Source: Pterobdella sp. o SKG-2022
Taxonomy: Eukaryota > Annelida > Clitellata > Hirudinida > Piscicolidae
Assembly (NCBI GenBank): GCA_964035795.1
Contig: OZ038320.1
Coordinates: 16,262,589-16,326,588, forward strand
Direction: 5' to 3'
Length of the DNA: 64,000 bases
Every line of letters starts with the position of its first letter. The stretch's first letter is position 1. Shown here piece by piece: positions 44,950 to 57,830 of the stretch. The position numbers were made by a program, and so were the translations under genes. The notes under the pieces were generated by a model, which searched no databases, had not been told where the DNA came from, and worked only from the letters and a program-made list of their open reading frames with translations.

Positions 44950-46187
44950 TTGGATAAAATGGTGTTTCATCAGCTATTCATTGCAAACTTCTCTTCATTT
45001 TTTTCAATATTTCCTATAAATATTTCTCATTTACAAACAAAGATTTTATATAAATAATATATAAAAAGATAAATTTTTTTCCCATAATTCATGCTTAATT
45101 GTCAACCAATCAAAGATGTTTTGTGAGTTTGTAGAAACGTGTATTCTAATCTTGCTGCGCAGATGGAACTGCTCATGTTTCGAAACTACGAAATAGAAAA
45201 ATAAATAATTATAGTTTTCAAAAAAAAATAATCTAGTTTTAGAATATTTCTTAATTATAAAAAAACCAATTCTCATCAATCTGAAGTATCATATAGAGAT
45301 TTGGTAACTCAAGTTCTTTTGCTGTATACAATCTCATTCACTCTCCTATGCAATTCAAACGGCTCATGACTTCAAACTCTCTATAATATTTAAATTAAAT
45401 TGTTTTAGAGTTTTCAAATTCGACTATAGAAATAATCCGTAAAGTTAAAAATACTTAACCGTGAAGTTGTCAATAAATTCTTTAAAAACGCAATCAATGC
45501 ATAAATATCAAATAAGCAGCTACTTATTGATAAATAATAATTTTTTTTTCACCTCAAGTTAAAACTTAGTATAGTTAAAACGGCATAACGATCTAGTTGG
45601 GAGACGTTCCCTAAATAGAGCAGCGTGTAGGAAGATTTGTTTTTTTACCAAGTTTGAATTGTTGCTAATTATTTAAATAAAGGAGTTGTTGAAGTTGAAT
45701 GAATTTTTCATTTGATACCAGGAAGTTTACCTTTTGTTCAATCATTGATGTTTTAACTGTTTTTTTATTTAAATCATATGAAAATGTTAAATTATTTAAC
45801 AAGGCTATTTTTGTAACTATCTGCAAGAAGGTTCAAAATTTGATAAGATTCGAATCATATTTAATAAAAAATTTTAATAAATTTTTATCCTACATTTTAT
45901 CTTCGGAAATTTATTTATAAAAAGAAGTTTCAATAGATCTAGAAAAAATCCGTTTAGGATACAAAAAGTTGAATAGTTTGAACTTCGATATTAAAAAACA
46001 CGGAACATTTATAGAATATTTTCAATTTGAAAAAACACTGTGAATGTTTTCATTTTGAAAGAAGCTTTTCAAAGTTCATTTAAATAAACTAAAAAGTTTC
46101 TTATTTATAAAATACTTGTTTAAATATTATATTATTTGATTTACTACAGAGAGTGCGAAAAAAAACTACAAGTTACAATTAATCAAC
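44950..46187. other. Intergenic, AT-rich, upstream of phosphatase
   Basis: No gene was recognised. A short stretch at 45540-45640 starts TTTTTTTTTCACCTCAAG, like the minus-strand end of the poly(A)-tailed repeats, so a further relic copy is possible. The phosphatase promoter should lie just left of 46188. Confidence 0.4.
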
Positions 46188-49100
46188 ATGAGCCATACAC
46201 AATACAATAATATTTTACGCAATGTCCTTCTTTTTCAAAGAAATATCGATAGAAACCAAAACGAACCCACCAAGCTAGTTACAGGACTTTATTTAGGTAC
46301 GCTATAATTTTCTTTTCGTAGTGCTGCTTCTAAGTATTATAAAACCTTGAGTATTGTAATTCTGCACCAAAATTTTTTATTATATTTTCTTTTGAATAAA
46401 TTATTACTCGAAATAAATTTTCTATCTATTTGAGAACAAAATTATTTCGAACATTATAGAATAGATATTAATGTAATATTTTAGTTTTTAATATAAAATA
46501 TTACATCAGATGTAAGATTTAAAAAGTGATTGAAAAACCCTATATAAATAGTAGAATTTTGGTTTTAGTAAAAAGAATATTATGGAAAACGAAAAAATTG
46601 AATGGAAAAAAAACTTCTTCCAAGTATTAATTTCTATTTATAATTAGCTAATAAAAACTTTCATTAAAATATTTTGAACATCACGCCCTCAAACAGTTTA
46701 TTAGGGGCAAGCCAATTAGATTTGACTAAAAATGTTGGGCATTGGACGGTTGTTTAGGCTATTGTTATAAAATTGATGTATTAAAATAAAAACTCATCAA
46801 ATCAATGAAAAAACCTACAACTAGGATCAAAAGTTGTTCTGAATATGTGAGATGCGGTTGAACCCCAATCACACACTGTATTTTTTGACAACATTTTCAT
46901 GTTATCCTTTGTTGGTTTTTCCGAAAAATTGTTGTTTCAATGTAACAGAAAATATACGGTAGTAGAGATAGAAAAAATACCTTTGATCGACAAAAAAAAC
47001 AATGAATAAGCCAAAAGAGGCACTCAGCTATAGTTTCGATACCAATGAGAAAATTCTATCTGCTAGATAATTCTTTGGTGAACTTTGGAATGAATCATGA
47101 TGCAGTTGAAATTATTTAAAAAATAATTTGTTGGGCAAAAGAATTAAAATCAAATGGTTTAATTCTAATGTATTCAAAACATAGAACTCGAATATTAGCG
47201 GAGTGGATAGGCACGATTGGTGGGCAAGCAAATATGCTACAACAAAGAAAGATAAAAATGGTATTGGCCAATATTTACAAAAATACTAGGTATGACAGTA
47301 ATAAATGTTTATATAATCTATAATTGGAAAAACAAGGAGAGATATATGCAAGCTCAAATTGGATTTGGCTACATTTGAAAGAGCAATCAACCGTTCCTAA
47401 GTTAAAAAACCTGCATTTAGGCAACAGGAAATCAAAAGATGCAGTTGTTCGAAACTTTCAATAGTTTTAAATAGTGTTTGTTTCAATCTTTAAGAACATA
47501 TTATGGCTAATTATGACTAGAAATAAACAAAAAGGATGCCAAAACAAGTCATTCACCGCTACACCACGGACATTTGCGAAAAATGCACGTTTACTTTGTG
47601 CGTACCTTGATTTTCTCCATATCGTAATCTTGAATAAAAATGAGAATTAATATTTCTAAAAATTTTGATGAGTTTTTTTGTTATTATATGTTAAATTTTG
47701 TCTTCTATTATTTGAATATATCAAAAAATAGTCAAAAATAATTCATAATTTTTGAGTAGATACAACTTTCAAAAGATTTTCATAAATTTTACTTACTTAT
47801 ATAAGCTCGAAATATTTTTATATTCTGGCTTTAAAATAAATTACAATGAATTTGAGTTTTCAAACTTTCTAATTCTAAGCAATTTGCTAACACTTGTGCA
47901 TATTGATATTATATGAAATCACCCTGTATCTCGTTTATCTTTTGTCAAAACTCGATTCTGTGCCTTTTGTGTTTTTGTGGGTTGTTTTAAAATGAAAACA
48001 AAATTTTCATTAAAAAGTTACTGCTAGTAGCATTTGGGCACAAACAGGTTTATATGTTTTGAAGCTTTAGATAAAAGTGAACCAATTTTCAAAGTATTAA
48101 ATAAGAAGATGAGTAGCTAAAATTTTTAGTCATAGCTTCATAACGGGTTTATTTCCAATTTTCTCAGTTTTATATGATTTTCATATTTCAGAAGCCATTT
48201 TTAGTAAATTAAAATTTCAAAATTCTATAAAAGAATGTTATATAATAAAATAAAAAGTTTTTAATTTCAATTAAGAAATTTTTAGTCTAGGAGCTGAAAA
48301 GTTAGTTATAATATTTTTTTTATTTTACACAATTGAAAGGAAATCAAAGAAATGCTGAATGCTACACTACCTTGAAACGATTGAACATCACTCACGTGCT
48401 GAATTGTGCTGGTTACAAGGGCCCCAGGTCGTGAAAAATTACAAATAGTTTTTTCGCTAACTTTTTTGCTGAAAATGAATGCAACTTTTTCAACTTCCCA
48501 TACAATGATTAATATCAAAAACATGTTTATTAATCAAGTATAAAATTGAAATACAAGCTAAAATGAATTCGCTTGGAGACTAGCGAGACGTAGACTCATA
48601 ACACAGAGATTGAATATGCTATATTATGTAAAATTATATACAAATTAAATGGGACTTGAATGAAAAACTCTATAAAAAAATTTTGAAAACGTGCAAATAT
48701 GGTGAAAAAAACAAATTATCGCGCTTCAAAGGCGGAAGGCGCACCTACCATATGATAAAGTCATTGCTGGCCCATTTAATGGGTACTTCAGCATGATGCT
48801 AAAAAGAGGTCTTAGCGAAAAAGTTACTTGAGAGTGTAACTTTATTTTTTTAAATTAAAATTTTAAGCAAATTAGCTTTTTGGTATCTTTTTATATATTT
48901 TAAATTATTCAGTAAAAATTAGTTTCATATTCAAAGGAACTACCAAGGCAGTCCGTATGAAGGATTGAACATAGTTCACATGGAGTTTATGGCCGAAGAC
49001 ACTGAAAATTACGATATAACACAACATTTTTCTCAAGCGTTTTCGTTTATCGATAAAGTTTGAATTATAATAATGAGTTGTACTTTTTCATATTTTCTAA

Positions 49101-49610
49101 ACAATCTTTCATGATGAAAAGGAGTTTTTAATTTTGAACCGTAGCACAAACTCAAACATATCCCAGGCACGCAGACTGAGAGGGGTCGTGTTGGTTCATT
49201 GTGCATTGGGAGTCAATCGAAGTGGGGCTACTTGCCTCGGATACCTCATGCTCAAGTGTCAAATGCATCTTCTAGAGGCAGCCGTATTAATGAAAAGTAA
49301 AAGAAATGTTTTGTTGACGAATACTGGTTTTCAAAAACAATTAGTTAGGCTCGCCAAAGATTTTGATTTGTTGGATGATTTAACTGAAGATTATTTACAA
49401 GCTTATCTTGATCCTTTGGATCGTATAAAATTAAACATGAATTGTAGAAACAATAAGAACCAAGCTTTAACAACAACGCCCAGTGGTAGAGTCGTATTTC
49501 CAACAGTGAGTTTCAAATCAAAAGATTCAAACATTTTCAAGAAGGATATTTTTAATGGTCCATCATATCATTCGGTTTTTTATTCATATCTTCTCAGTGA
49601 AGAAAAGTAG
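46188..49610 (+). CDS. Atypical dual-specificity phosphatase, 4 exons
   Basis: This is a cysteine-based phosphatase of the small DUSP class, which removes phosphate from Ser/Thr and Tyr residues. Predicted exons 46188-46296, 48340-48427, 48937-49057 and 49167-49610 keep phase throughout and total 762 nt, or 253 residues. Residues about 30-65 read as the DUSP beta-strand core (LVTGLYLGNQRNAE, then LNITHVLNCAG). Residues 85-93 (AEDTENYDI) carry the candidate general acid Asp87. The signature VHCALGVNRSGA has Cys118 and Arg124, so the CX5R loop is intact. The helix that follows (CLGYLM) and KSKRNVLLTNTGFQKQL match the usual end of the fold. A polar tail of about 75 residues follows and shows no domain I recognise. 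Intron 1 (about 2 kb) holds a decayed piggyBac copy. The exact DUSP subtype cannot be fixed by eye, so the substrate is unknown. Confidence 0.9.
46660..48047 (+). mobile_element. PiggyBac copy 2, 5'-truncated
   Basis: It aligns along its length with 22700-24116 of the first copy (CAAACAGTTTATTAGGGGCA, then CAAGCAAATATGC and a right end GGGCACAAACAGG). The right TTAA is degraded to TTTA and the left terminus is missing. The transposase relic is more decayed than in copy 1. It lies wholly within intron 1 of the phosphatase. Confidence 0.85.
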
Positions 49611-50557
49611 TTTTTGGGTATACGAAAAATTAATTGACTTGATCTTTTTTAATTAAAAATATATATATCTATTAATTTATTTGACTTTAAAAAATTTTGG
49701 TGACATGAATGAGACTTTTCCATGAGAAATATCGATTGAACAACAGTGAAATCTGATTTATCATTTGCATCGAATCATTCAATAATTAAAACGTTAGCTC
49801 ATAATTACATTTTTTTATCGTTACTCAAATCAATTTGTTTGAGTTGATGTAACTTGTAAGACATTCGATTCCTAAGGTTTCGATGTCAAATAGACTTGTC
49901 TTCATCAAAACTAGTCCATGTTTTCTATAAGCCAAACCACTTTTATTTTTCTATTTTATTTTTTTATTTTTTTTTGAATTTTTTGAAGTTTTGAAAATTA
50001 TTTAAAATTATATTGAAGAATTACTAAAGAACGTTAATTCGAATAAAACCAAAACTTAAGTATTGCAAAAAAAAACAAGCGAAGCCGTTTTTCTTGGATA
50101 AATACGTTAAAAATAATGAAATAAAGATGAAGATCTGTTATAATTTGCAAAATTATTTTTTATGCATAGAAAACTTATTTAAAGCTTTTATTGTCTTTAA
50201 TTTATCTCCAAATTCCCGTCATTCACCATTTCAGAAAATTTAAAGTTATTCGATCCGAAAGGTCTAAATAAAATTTTAAAGCAGACAAGAGTGAAATGTA
50301 TTTTTATACAATTTCCTATTAATATTTACAGCCTGAAATACTTCATTTATGTAAGAACAATCGGAAAAAGTAGAAAACCGATCGATTTCACAATTTTCGT
50401 CATTTTTGCTTTCAAGAAAAAAGATCAATGTTATTTTTAAGAAATTAAATAAGCATGGTCCATTTTATATTAAAATTTTCAAGTTCAAAAAACACAAAAT
50501 TTATTCAATATAACAGACTTATGAAGGTATTTAAATATATATTTATAAAAAGCTTGC
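49611..50557. other. Intergenic, AT-rich, no feature seen
   Basis: 3' side of the phosphatase. An ATTAAA-like variant near 49652 could serve as its polyadenylation signal. Nothing else was recognised. Confidence 0.35.
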
Positions 50558-50691
50558 TCGTATAGTTCAAAGAACTTGCTACAAATTTAACGTAGTGAAA
50601 ACACTTTGGAACGGGTTCAAATTTTGGGCCCGGCACAGGATCGCACCAGGTAATTTCAGACAATTAGACTTGCTCTCCACCAACTATACGG
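50558..50691 (-). repeat. tRNA-headed SINE, diverged copy
   Basis: On the minus strand it begins CCGTATAGTTGGTGGAGAGC (A-box-like) and has GGTGCGATCCTG (B-box-like). The body TTAAATTTGTAGCAAG is shared with the SINEs at 345 and 51433. The head differs enough to suggest a second subfamily. Confidence 0.65.
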
Positions 50692-50999
50692 AAAATATCA
50701 AAAAAGCAAAGATATATTTGAACATAAAGTCACCATTATCAGTCGAGCTGATCAGGTCAAGGGTCAAATAACAAACGTAAATGTTACAAACATATCAATA
50801 AGCATGTAAAATAACTTCGTGCTGGAAAAAAACTATGGCTTAGAGATCTTCTCAACAATTCTTTTTCAATTGAGTTCAGTGTATTTTGAAGTCTTGCGTT
50901 TTTTTCAATAATAACTTTGTCTTTATTAAAAATAGTTTTTAAATATAAACAAAAAATGTTTTATATCAATAATCATTTGTGTCGATATTATGATAAAAT

Positions 51000-51095
51000 T
51001 TAGTACATTTATTAACCAAAATTAACTAGAATTTTCGGTAATAATACGTTAGCACTAGGTAATGCTTAGAAGTACATTAAGATGTCTCTAAAAAG
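51000..51095. repeat. MITE family B fragment
   Basis: Contains AGTACATTTATTAACCAAAA, AATTTTCGGTAATAA and the tail motif TACATTAAGATGTCTCTAAA found beside the hairpins at 4.5 and 25.0 kb. Confidence 0.55.
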
Positions 51096-51244
51096 TAATG
51101 TTTCATATATCTAAAATTTATTGTACCTAATGTTTCAAAGGCAGCCATCATGGCTTTGCTGGAATTAAAAAAACTAGAATTTTGTCAAAAACATGTGAAA
51201 AAAAAAAACATTTTCAAACAATTTAATAAATTGCAAAATTCTCA

Positions 51245-51433
51245 TTGTAATGTAACGTAATGTAATGCGCTATTTATAAAGCGCTTTCATTTATAGATCA
51301 AAGCGCTTGCTACAAATTTAATGTAGCGAAAACACACTGTAGAACAGGTGCTAATTGTCGGCCCACGTGGGATCGAACCCGGTAACTTTAGATAATTAGT
51401 CTAATGCTCAACCATTGAGCTATAGGGGCCGAC
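51245..51433 (-). repeat. tRNA-headed SINE, copy 2
   Basis: Reverse-strand partner of 345-525. The head starts GTCGGCCCCTATAGCTCAAT and has a better preserved B box (GGTTCGATCCC) and the same anticodon-like loop. The body and the CATTACATTACGTTACATT tail match copy 1. Confidence 0.85.
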
Positions 51434-52075
51434 TTATTCAATTAAAAAACATGTATACAAAAAAATGAAAAGGCCCTGAAAAGTGTTTTAATATACTTTT
51501 TTAAATTTTCATATAAACACAACTAATGAATAGGTTGATATGAAAATTAAAATTATTTTGGCTCAGTAATTATCGGCAGCAGCTGGTTAATATGCGTGCA
51601 TAACATAATAATCTTATTATATTTAATACGTTGTTTCATTTTCGCAATACCATTTTATTTTTGTACTACCTTTTCACCGTTATATCAATACATATCATAA
51701 TATATTTTCATAATTTACAAATATTTTTCTTATGTGCTTTTCATTCAATCTACCTCTCCTTCTATCTTTAATATCCCACAATTTTTACCCTTTATTAAAT
51801 GTTGAATAATTTTTTTCTTCAACTCAATTATTTATCCACTTCGCGATTTTTCAACCAAATTTCATATTTCTATCTTTGTTCTTATGCATATGAATTATCA
51901 ATTGATTATCAAATACTTTAAATTCCTTATTAAATCTTTACAATTACTTTTCAATCTTTAGTATTACTTTGCAAAAAACTCGAATTGAGTGAAATAAAAA
52001 ACAACCAACTTATTTTGAAAGCAAAAAGTTCATCTTGAATTTTATTATGAAGTATTTATAAGATAAAGTTCGTTT
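51434..52075. other. Intergenic, AT-rich, no feature seen
   Basis: No gene or repeat was recognised. Confidence 0.35.
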
Positions 52076-52079
52076 TTAA

Positions 52080-52990
52080 AATGTATTAAATAACTGCCCA
52101 GCTTTCTTCACTTAACTGCGTTTTTGCTGAATCGTCCCAGTCACGACCACACCACTTTTTCTAGATACCCAGTCTTTCAGCAGCAAGTGCGACTCAAAAT
52201 GAGCCGCAATGTTTGGCAATGAGTCAGCCCCTCGTCACAAAGTCCACAATGCACTTTTATCCACTAAGTTCGCCCTTTTCAGTCCTAGTGTTTACTCGTG
52301 GCAAGTCTTTTTTTATACTTGAGATTAATATTTTTCTTAAACTTTACCAAAACTTCAACCAAAACTTAGATTTTAGGGAACGCAAAATATGACAGTGCCT
52401 CTTGGATTTCATGTCTTAAACTCCCACTGAATTATTGACAAACGTGACGGGCATTTTTGTATATTTCTAGGAGCTTCAAAAGTTTGTATGTTATCAAACT
52501 CGGCCCCGGTCTTCTTTTGAATCATTGACAACCAGTGTTTTTTCCATTACATCGTATTCTATCAAAAATCTATCGTCCCAGGGAATATTATCTGTAATAT
52601 CATTTCTATTTTATTCGTTCTATTTTATCAAATTTTAAATTGGCCAGTGACTTGAACACCCCTAACTATACGTCTCATGAAAATCTGTTTAGTGTTTCAT
52701 ATACGTGAACTCGAGCTGATCAGCAAATAGACTTCCCCCTTCACAGATTCAGTAAATTCTACTCAAAAACCTACTTTTCATTTCATACAAGATCTTGGCA
52801 AAAAAAACTTTTGACTGCTCAACATTTCATTTTTTGCAGTCTCAACCTCGCTCTTCCCCTTCTCGTCCCTCTCATTGTAGTTTCCTGTTCTTTCAAAAAT
52901 TACAAGGGTGCTGCCTTTGAAAAAAGCCTTACACATATTTATAAAAAACTTATTCAGCTTTCACGATTTAAATCAAATTTTTTTATTAGC
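52080..52990 (+). mobile_element. L2/CR1-like LINE fragment, 5' region
   Basis: The plus strand carries the 5' and endonuclease part of the same family as the minus-strand copy at 53.2-56.4 kb. KCDSK-like residues at 52190 match KCDSRWDVRLGN of that copy. LNTPNYTSHENLFSV (52650) and the stretch at 52811-52930 (SLNLALPLLVPLIVV) match NTPNCTFHDNPL and SLNLVPPSLPPCIVI. It is heavily broken. Confidence 0.7.
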
Positions 52991-53050
52991 TGAATAATAA
53001 TAATACGAAGCTTTTCGTAAGTTGAATTCACATTATCAAGTATACAAGCT
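52985..53050. repeat. MITE family A half-element
   Basis: AATACGAAGCTTTTCGTAAG followed by CACATTATCAAGTATACAAG repeats the left half seen at 3.3, 25.8 and 30.3 kb. Confidence 0.6.
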
Positions 53051-53224
53051 TAAAGACGTTGTTAACTGTCATAGTAACATCATTTAATAATAATTCTATA
53101 ACGCTTGGCAAGAATAATGAAAACATAAAAAAACATTGAAATAGAATTAAATCATAAGCTATTAAAATGAGTAAAATAAATAAATAAATATAATACCAAA
53201 GTAAAATAAATATATAAAAAAATG

Positions 53225-56200
53225 AATAAATAAATATAATAATAATAATAATTATTATTATTATTAAGATTTTTATAGCGCACAGTTATCAATTAAAGAT
53301 TGCTTTAGAGGCGCTTAAGTTTTGTAAGAGATTATAACTGGAGATGTTTATGGTATAAGTGAGTTTTTAAAAGTTTGCGAAAGTTTAGGATAGAAAGCGA
53401 TGAGCGCAAGTTAGAAGAAAGAGAATTCCACAGAAGTGGAACCTGGTGAGAAAAAAAGCGACTAGTAAACAAGTTTAAAGAAACAGGTTGATGAAGCTAG
53501 AGACCAGAGTGCAAGAAGCTGAGTGATTGACGTGTGTGTCTGATAGACAAAGGTCAAAAAGATAAGCAGGTTGTTCAAGCTTGAGAGTGCAGGCAAGGAG
53601 CCAAAGTAATTTAAACTTGAATCTTTGGGAGACAGATAGCCAGTGCAAACGATCAAGACAGTCACTGAAAGAGCTGAAATAACCAACTTGAAAAATCGTT
53701 TTGGCCGCGTGGTTCAGGAGTGTTTGAAGTTTGCATAAAAGATAGTTTGGCTACCCGCAAAGGAGAGAATTACAGTAGTCCAATTTGGAAAAAACTAGTG
53801 AGATAAAGAGAGCATTAGCAGTGGCAAAATTTATGAATTTGCGTACTTGTTTTATGGCATAGATGTGGAAATTGGAAGATTGGGTTATTTGAGAAATAAA
53901 GTGAGCAGAGCTCAAATTTGAATCTAAAGTGACACCTAAGATTTTGATCTTGGAAGATATAAGAAGTGTGGTGCCGTCGAGGGTTACCACAGAAGGGAGA
54001 TTGTATTTTGCTAAAAGACGAGAGCTACCGACAAACATCACCTCACTCTTAGCAGGGTTTAGTTTCAGTTGGCTTTGGAAAAACCATGACAACTGGATAA
54101 TTTAAGGAGAGTGGGGTTAGGATCTGGGTGAGACTCCGGTGAAAAAAAGTGATGTCATCAACGAACTGGTGAAAAAGCAAGTCGTGCTGTACAATAATGC
54201 TACACATGGGTGATGTATAAAGAAAGAAAAGGATTGGTCCCAGAACGGAGCTCTGCGGCACGCCTGAGTTGAGTGAGGTAAGAGAAGAAGAGAAATTGTC
54301 CATTTTAACGAACTGAAAACGTTGATAGAGGTAAGAGCAAAACCAAGAAAGAGCGAGATCAGAAATATTGAAGTGTCTATCCAAAATATTGTTTAAGATA
54401 TTGTGATTGAGAGTGTCAAAAGCAGCAGTAAGGTCTAGCGAAACCAAAACGGCCGCACATCCAGTAGTGCAGATGTTGCGAAGACTGTCAGTGATGCGTA
54501 GGAGTGTGGTTTCTGTTGAGTGGGGCTTGCGATATGCTGATTGAAAAGGATTAAATTAGGAGATTATGAAACGTGAGAAGTTAGTCTGGAAAGAACGAGT
54601 CTTTCGATAGTTTTTGAAATGGTGCTCAAGTTAGAAATAGGGCGGTAGTTCGAAGGAATGGTAGGGTCCAAATTGCCTTTCTTAAGCAAAGAGAGAACTT
54701 GTGCTGTTTTAAAGGAAGTGGAGAATATTGCTTGTGAAAAAGACAAGTTGGTAAATTTTGAAATTATTGGAGCAAAGAGGTGAGAAAAGCGTTTTAAAGT
54801 GGATGTGGGGATTAAGTCTAATGGAGAAGATTTGTTGGGTAAAGAGCGAATGAGCCTACTCACTTCTTCAATACTGACAAATGAAAAATAAGAGTGGTGT
54901 TCGATTGCCTGGTAGAATAGGGTCTGTGCAGCACGAAATGGACGTTGGAAAAAATTTGTGAATAAGAGCGATTTTCTTTTTAAAAAAGCTATTAAAGGTA
55001 TTCACAAGATTGATAGTTTCTGAAGAGCTGCATAGCGGAGAAGGAGGGGATCTATGTAGGATAGAGTTGGCAGTTTGCTAAAAAACTTGAGTTTGGTTTC
55101 ACAGATGCAAGCATGTTGTTAAAATAATTAGCACGAGATTTAAAGATGGGAGTGCAAGCAGTCTTACGAGATTCCTTGAGAACAAGCTTGGAAGACCTTA
55201 ACAATGAGGGAATTTTTCTTTCAAGTTTTCGTGTTTTTCTTTTGGCGGCAATGGCGTCAGTGGATAGCTTGTGATGGGAGTGACTGCTGGGGCAAAAAAT
55301 GTGGGTGCGAAGGGGGCATGGTGGTCGATAAGTGATTGAAAGAAGTCGTTCATTGTTGTAAGAAACTCTTCAACTGGAACACCAGAAAAATTAGTTAGTG
55401 TATTATGGATATTTCTGAAATCTTTCTTGAAGACAGCATCATCAAAATTTTCAAAGAAGCGGGAAATTACAATGCAAGGAGGAAGGGAAGGAGGAACGAG
55501 GTTGAGACTGCATAAAATAAGATAGTGATCAGAGTCAAAAGTTTCTCTGCCGATGTCTTGTATGAGATGACTGTTAGGTTTTGGAGTAATGATGAAATCA
55601 AGGATGTTACCAAGTCTGTGGGTGGAAAAGGCTATGTGCTGGACCAACTCGAGTTCACGTAAAAGAGTACAAAGCGGGTTGTCATGAAATGTACAATTTG
55701 GGGTGTTGAAATCACCAGCCAATATAAAATTTGAAGAAAGAGAATAAAGAAAATAGAGATAAGACGTGAGCTCACAGCTAAAATTTCCGGTGTTTGGAGG
55801 ACGGTAGATCACCGATAGAAACAGTGTGACAAAAAGGACACTTTGGCAATCAATGATTCAAAAAAAGAATGAGACGGAGATTTAATGCCATCCAATCTAA
55901 TAGAGTTTCTGGAAATTACAGAAATACCTCCACCTCGTTTGCCGTTGAGTCGGTAAGAGTGCAAGACATGAAAGCCATGAGGCACTATGTTATATTTTGT
56001 GACATTGTCTGCGTTTTCAGGAATCCAAGTTTCCGTCAAAGCAATAATGTCAAGTTTAAGAGGAAGGATAGTATCTAGTATAATAGAAGACTTACTACGA
56101 GTAGACCTAGGATTGAGAAAAGCGAATTCAGTAGACAAAAATACATTGTGGACTTTAGGATGAGAGGCTGGCCGTCATTTCCAAGCCGTACGTCCCATCT

Positions 56201-56370
56201 TGAGTCGCACTTGTTGTCTATAATGGAGACAAGAGAAAGATGTTGTAACTTGGTCATGTCAAAAGCGTTTTGATTTAAAGCAGAGAACACAAAAGGAAGG
56301 AGAGGTTTTAGAGCAGTTGTCAGACAAATGGTCTTTGCCACAGTGCTCACATACTCTAGGATTGTGGCAG
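53225..56370 (-). mobile_element. L2/CR1-like LINE, longest copy
   Basis: Read leftward. The endonuclease spans 56138-55400 (IIALTETWIPENADN, LAGDFNTPNCTFHD, FDSDHYLILCSLN), followed by a linker to 55198. The RT spans 54863-53760 (LSLLKKGNLDPTIPSNYRPI, MVSLDLTAAFDTLNHNILNN, SGVPQSSVLGPILFFLYTSP, HQFVDDITFF, IKILGVTLDSNLSSAHF, SKLDYCNSLLCG). The thumb continues to about 53460, then a 3' UTR ends in an AATAAT microsatellite at 53225-53270. The catalytic box is FVDD rather than YADD. Stops at about 55198, 54564 and 54450 and a missing segment inactivate it. It is a useful reference for the fragments at 3.8, 7.1, 21.9 and 52.1 kb. Confidence 0.9.
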
Positions 56371-56379
56371 TTATGTTAT

Positions 56380-57830
56380 GACCATAAGTCTGAAAATTCA
56401 GTTATCTAGTTGGATGAATGCGAGAGTGGAAAGGGAATCTACCAAAATGGAGATGTATTTTCTTGGACTTGTTCAGCATGGGGAAAACAGTGCTTGGAAC
56501 TTGAATAAGCTAGTCACGAGTAGAAGGATTTCGTGCGTTGGGCCTATGCCTAAAGGCAAGGAAAGCGCTGGAATCAGCAAATGGAAAGAGGAAAGTGAAA
56601 GAGGTCACACTTTTTTATCCAAAATGCTTTTACGTTTTAAGGTTCAGATGCCTTCCATGGTATCATTTTCCCAAGTACTTTGTGTAACATCTCCATAGAG
56701 GTTGTCAGGTCATGTTGTAGTTCGAAATTGATACTCTTTCATTTTTTTTGCTGACTCGCAGTGGTTGTGTTCTTCCCTCCATATTCGAGCACAAAAAGTG
56801 GTTGTTCTTTCTGGTTCTGGAAGGAAAATATTAACCTGTTATTTGCTACCAATTTGCATGATGAATTTTTTTTGTTATTTTTTAAATAACTTAATTTGTT
56901 GTTAGTGCTGATTTCGATTTTCAAATCATCTTATTTTTCTTTGCAGGCAATAATTCTTTCCTTAAGAATCTCTCGCAAATGGGCTGTTCTTCTCCCTATG
57001 ATTTGAAATTTTTTTCGTATGTATCTATCTCTATTTAGTTGTTTTCCATTGTCTCCTTTTTCTGTGATTCTAGACATGTCTTTTTTACTGCACTTCATCT
57101 TTCTCGCTATCAGTTTTTTTGCAGCTGATTGGTGTTGCTCCATCTTTTTAATTGAGCTTGAGGCCAAGTCTGTTAGTAACCACATAAGCACCACTTAGAA
57201 TGAGTTTATTTTGTTTTTTCAAATTTTTTTATTTAACACTTCCAGTACACGATTGACTGTCTCTATTTCTTCGTTAACCCTGACTTTATCTGCTCGATTC
57301 GTGTTAAGTGGCATTGGCGATTTTTTTCCATTTCTCTCCTCTTTCGTTCAAAAAACAAAAATTTTTTAACGACTGTTTTGCATCGAAAGCAGCAGTTAGT
57401 TTACTAATTTTTCGTTTTTTTTCTACAAAATCGTCGTGCTCTTGTTTGTCGGGGTTGTTGGAATTTAAATGAGCACTATTTGTTTCATATATTCTTTCAA
57501 AATTCAATTTTTTCAATTCCTCCAATTCGACTTCCATGAACCAGTTTCTCTTCAATATTGTTCTCACTTGGTCAGCTAGCCTCTGTTCCAAAATTTCGTC
57601 CTGCCTTCTTTCGTTCCAAATCCTGATCATGTCTCTCCTATACCCTCTCATCTTAGGATCACTTTCATAGTAGCATTTAATGACATTTATATTGTTTTCT
57701 CTTAGAAAATTTTTTCCTTCCTATTTCAGCAGTCATAGTTGGACGACCGGAGTTTTCCTGCTGTCTTAAGCGCATTCTGCCGAGTGAGGCTGGGCCAGCT
57801 TGGCTGACCCTTCTATTGACGCCGTTAATC
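56380..57830 (-). mobile_element. LINE N-terminal region and RT approach
   Basis: Read leftward: RRVSQAGPASLGRMRLRQQE, MRGYRRDMIRIWNERRQDEI, then RTILKRNWFMEVELEELKKL, a Lys/Glu-rich block (57194-56931), and near 56610 KSILDKKV/AFWIKK-like residues that often precede the RT. No palm motifs remain. The frames 57651-57304 and 57194-56931 are open. It resembles the N-terminal half of R4/R2-like or related LINEs; clade uncertain. Confidence 0.6.
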
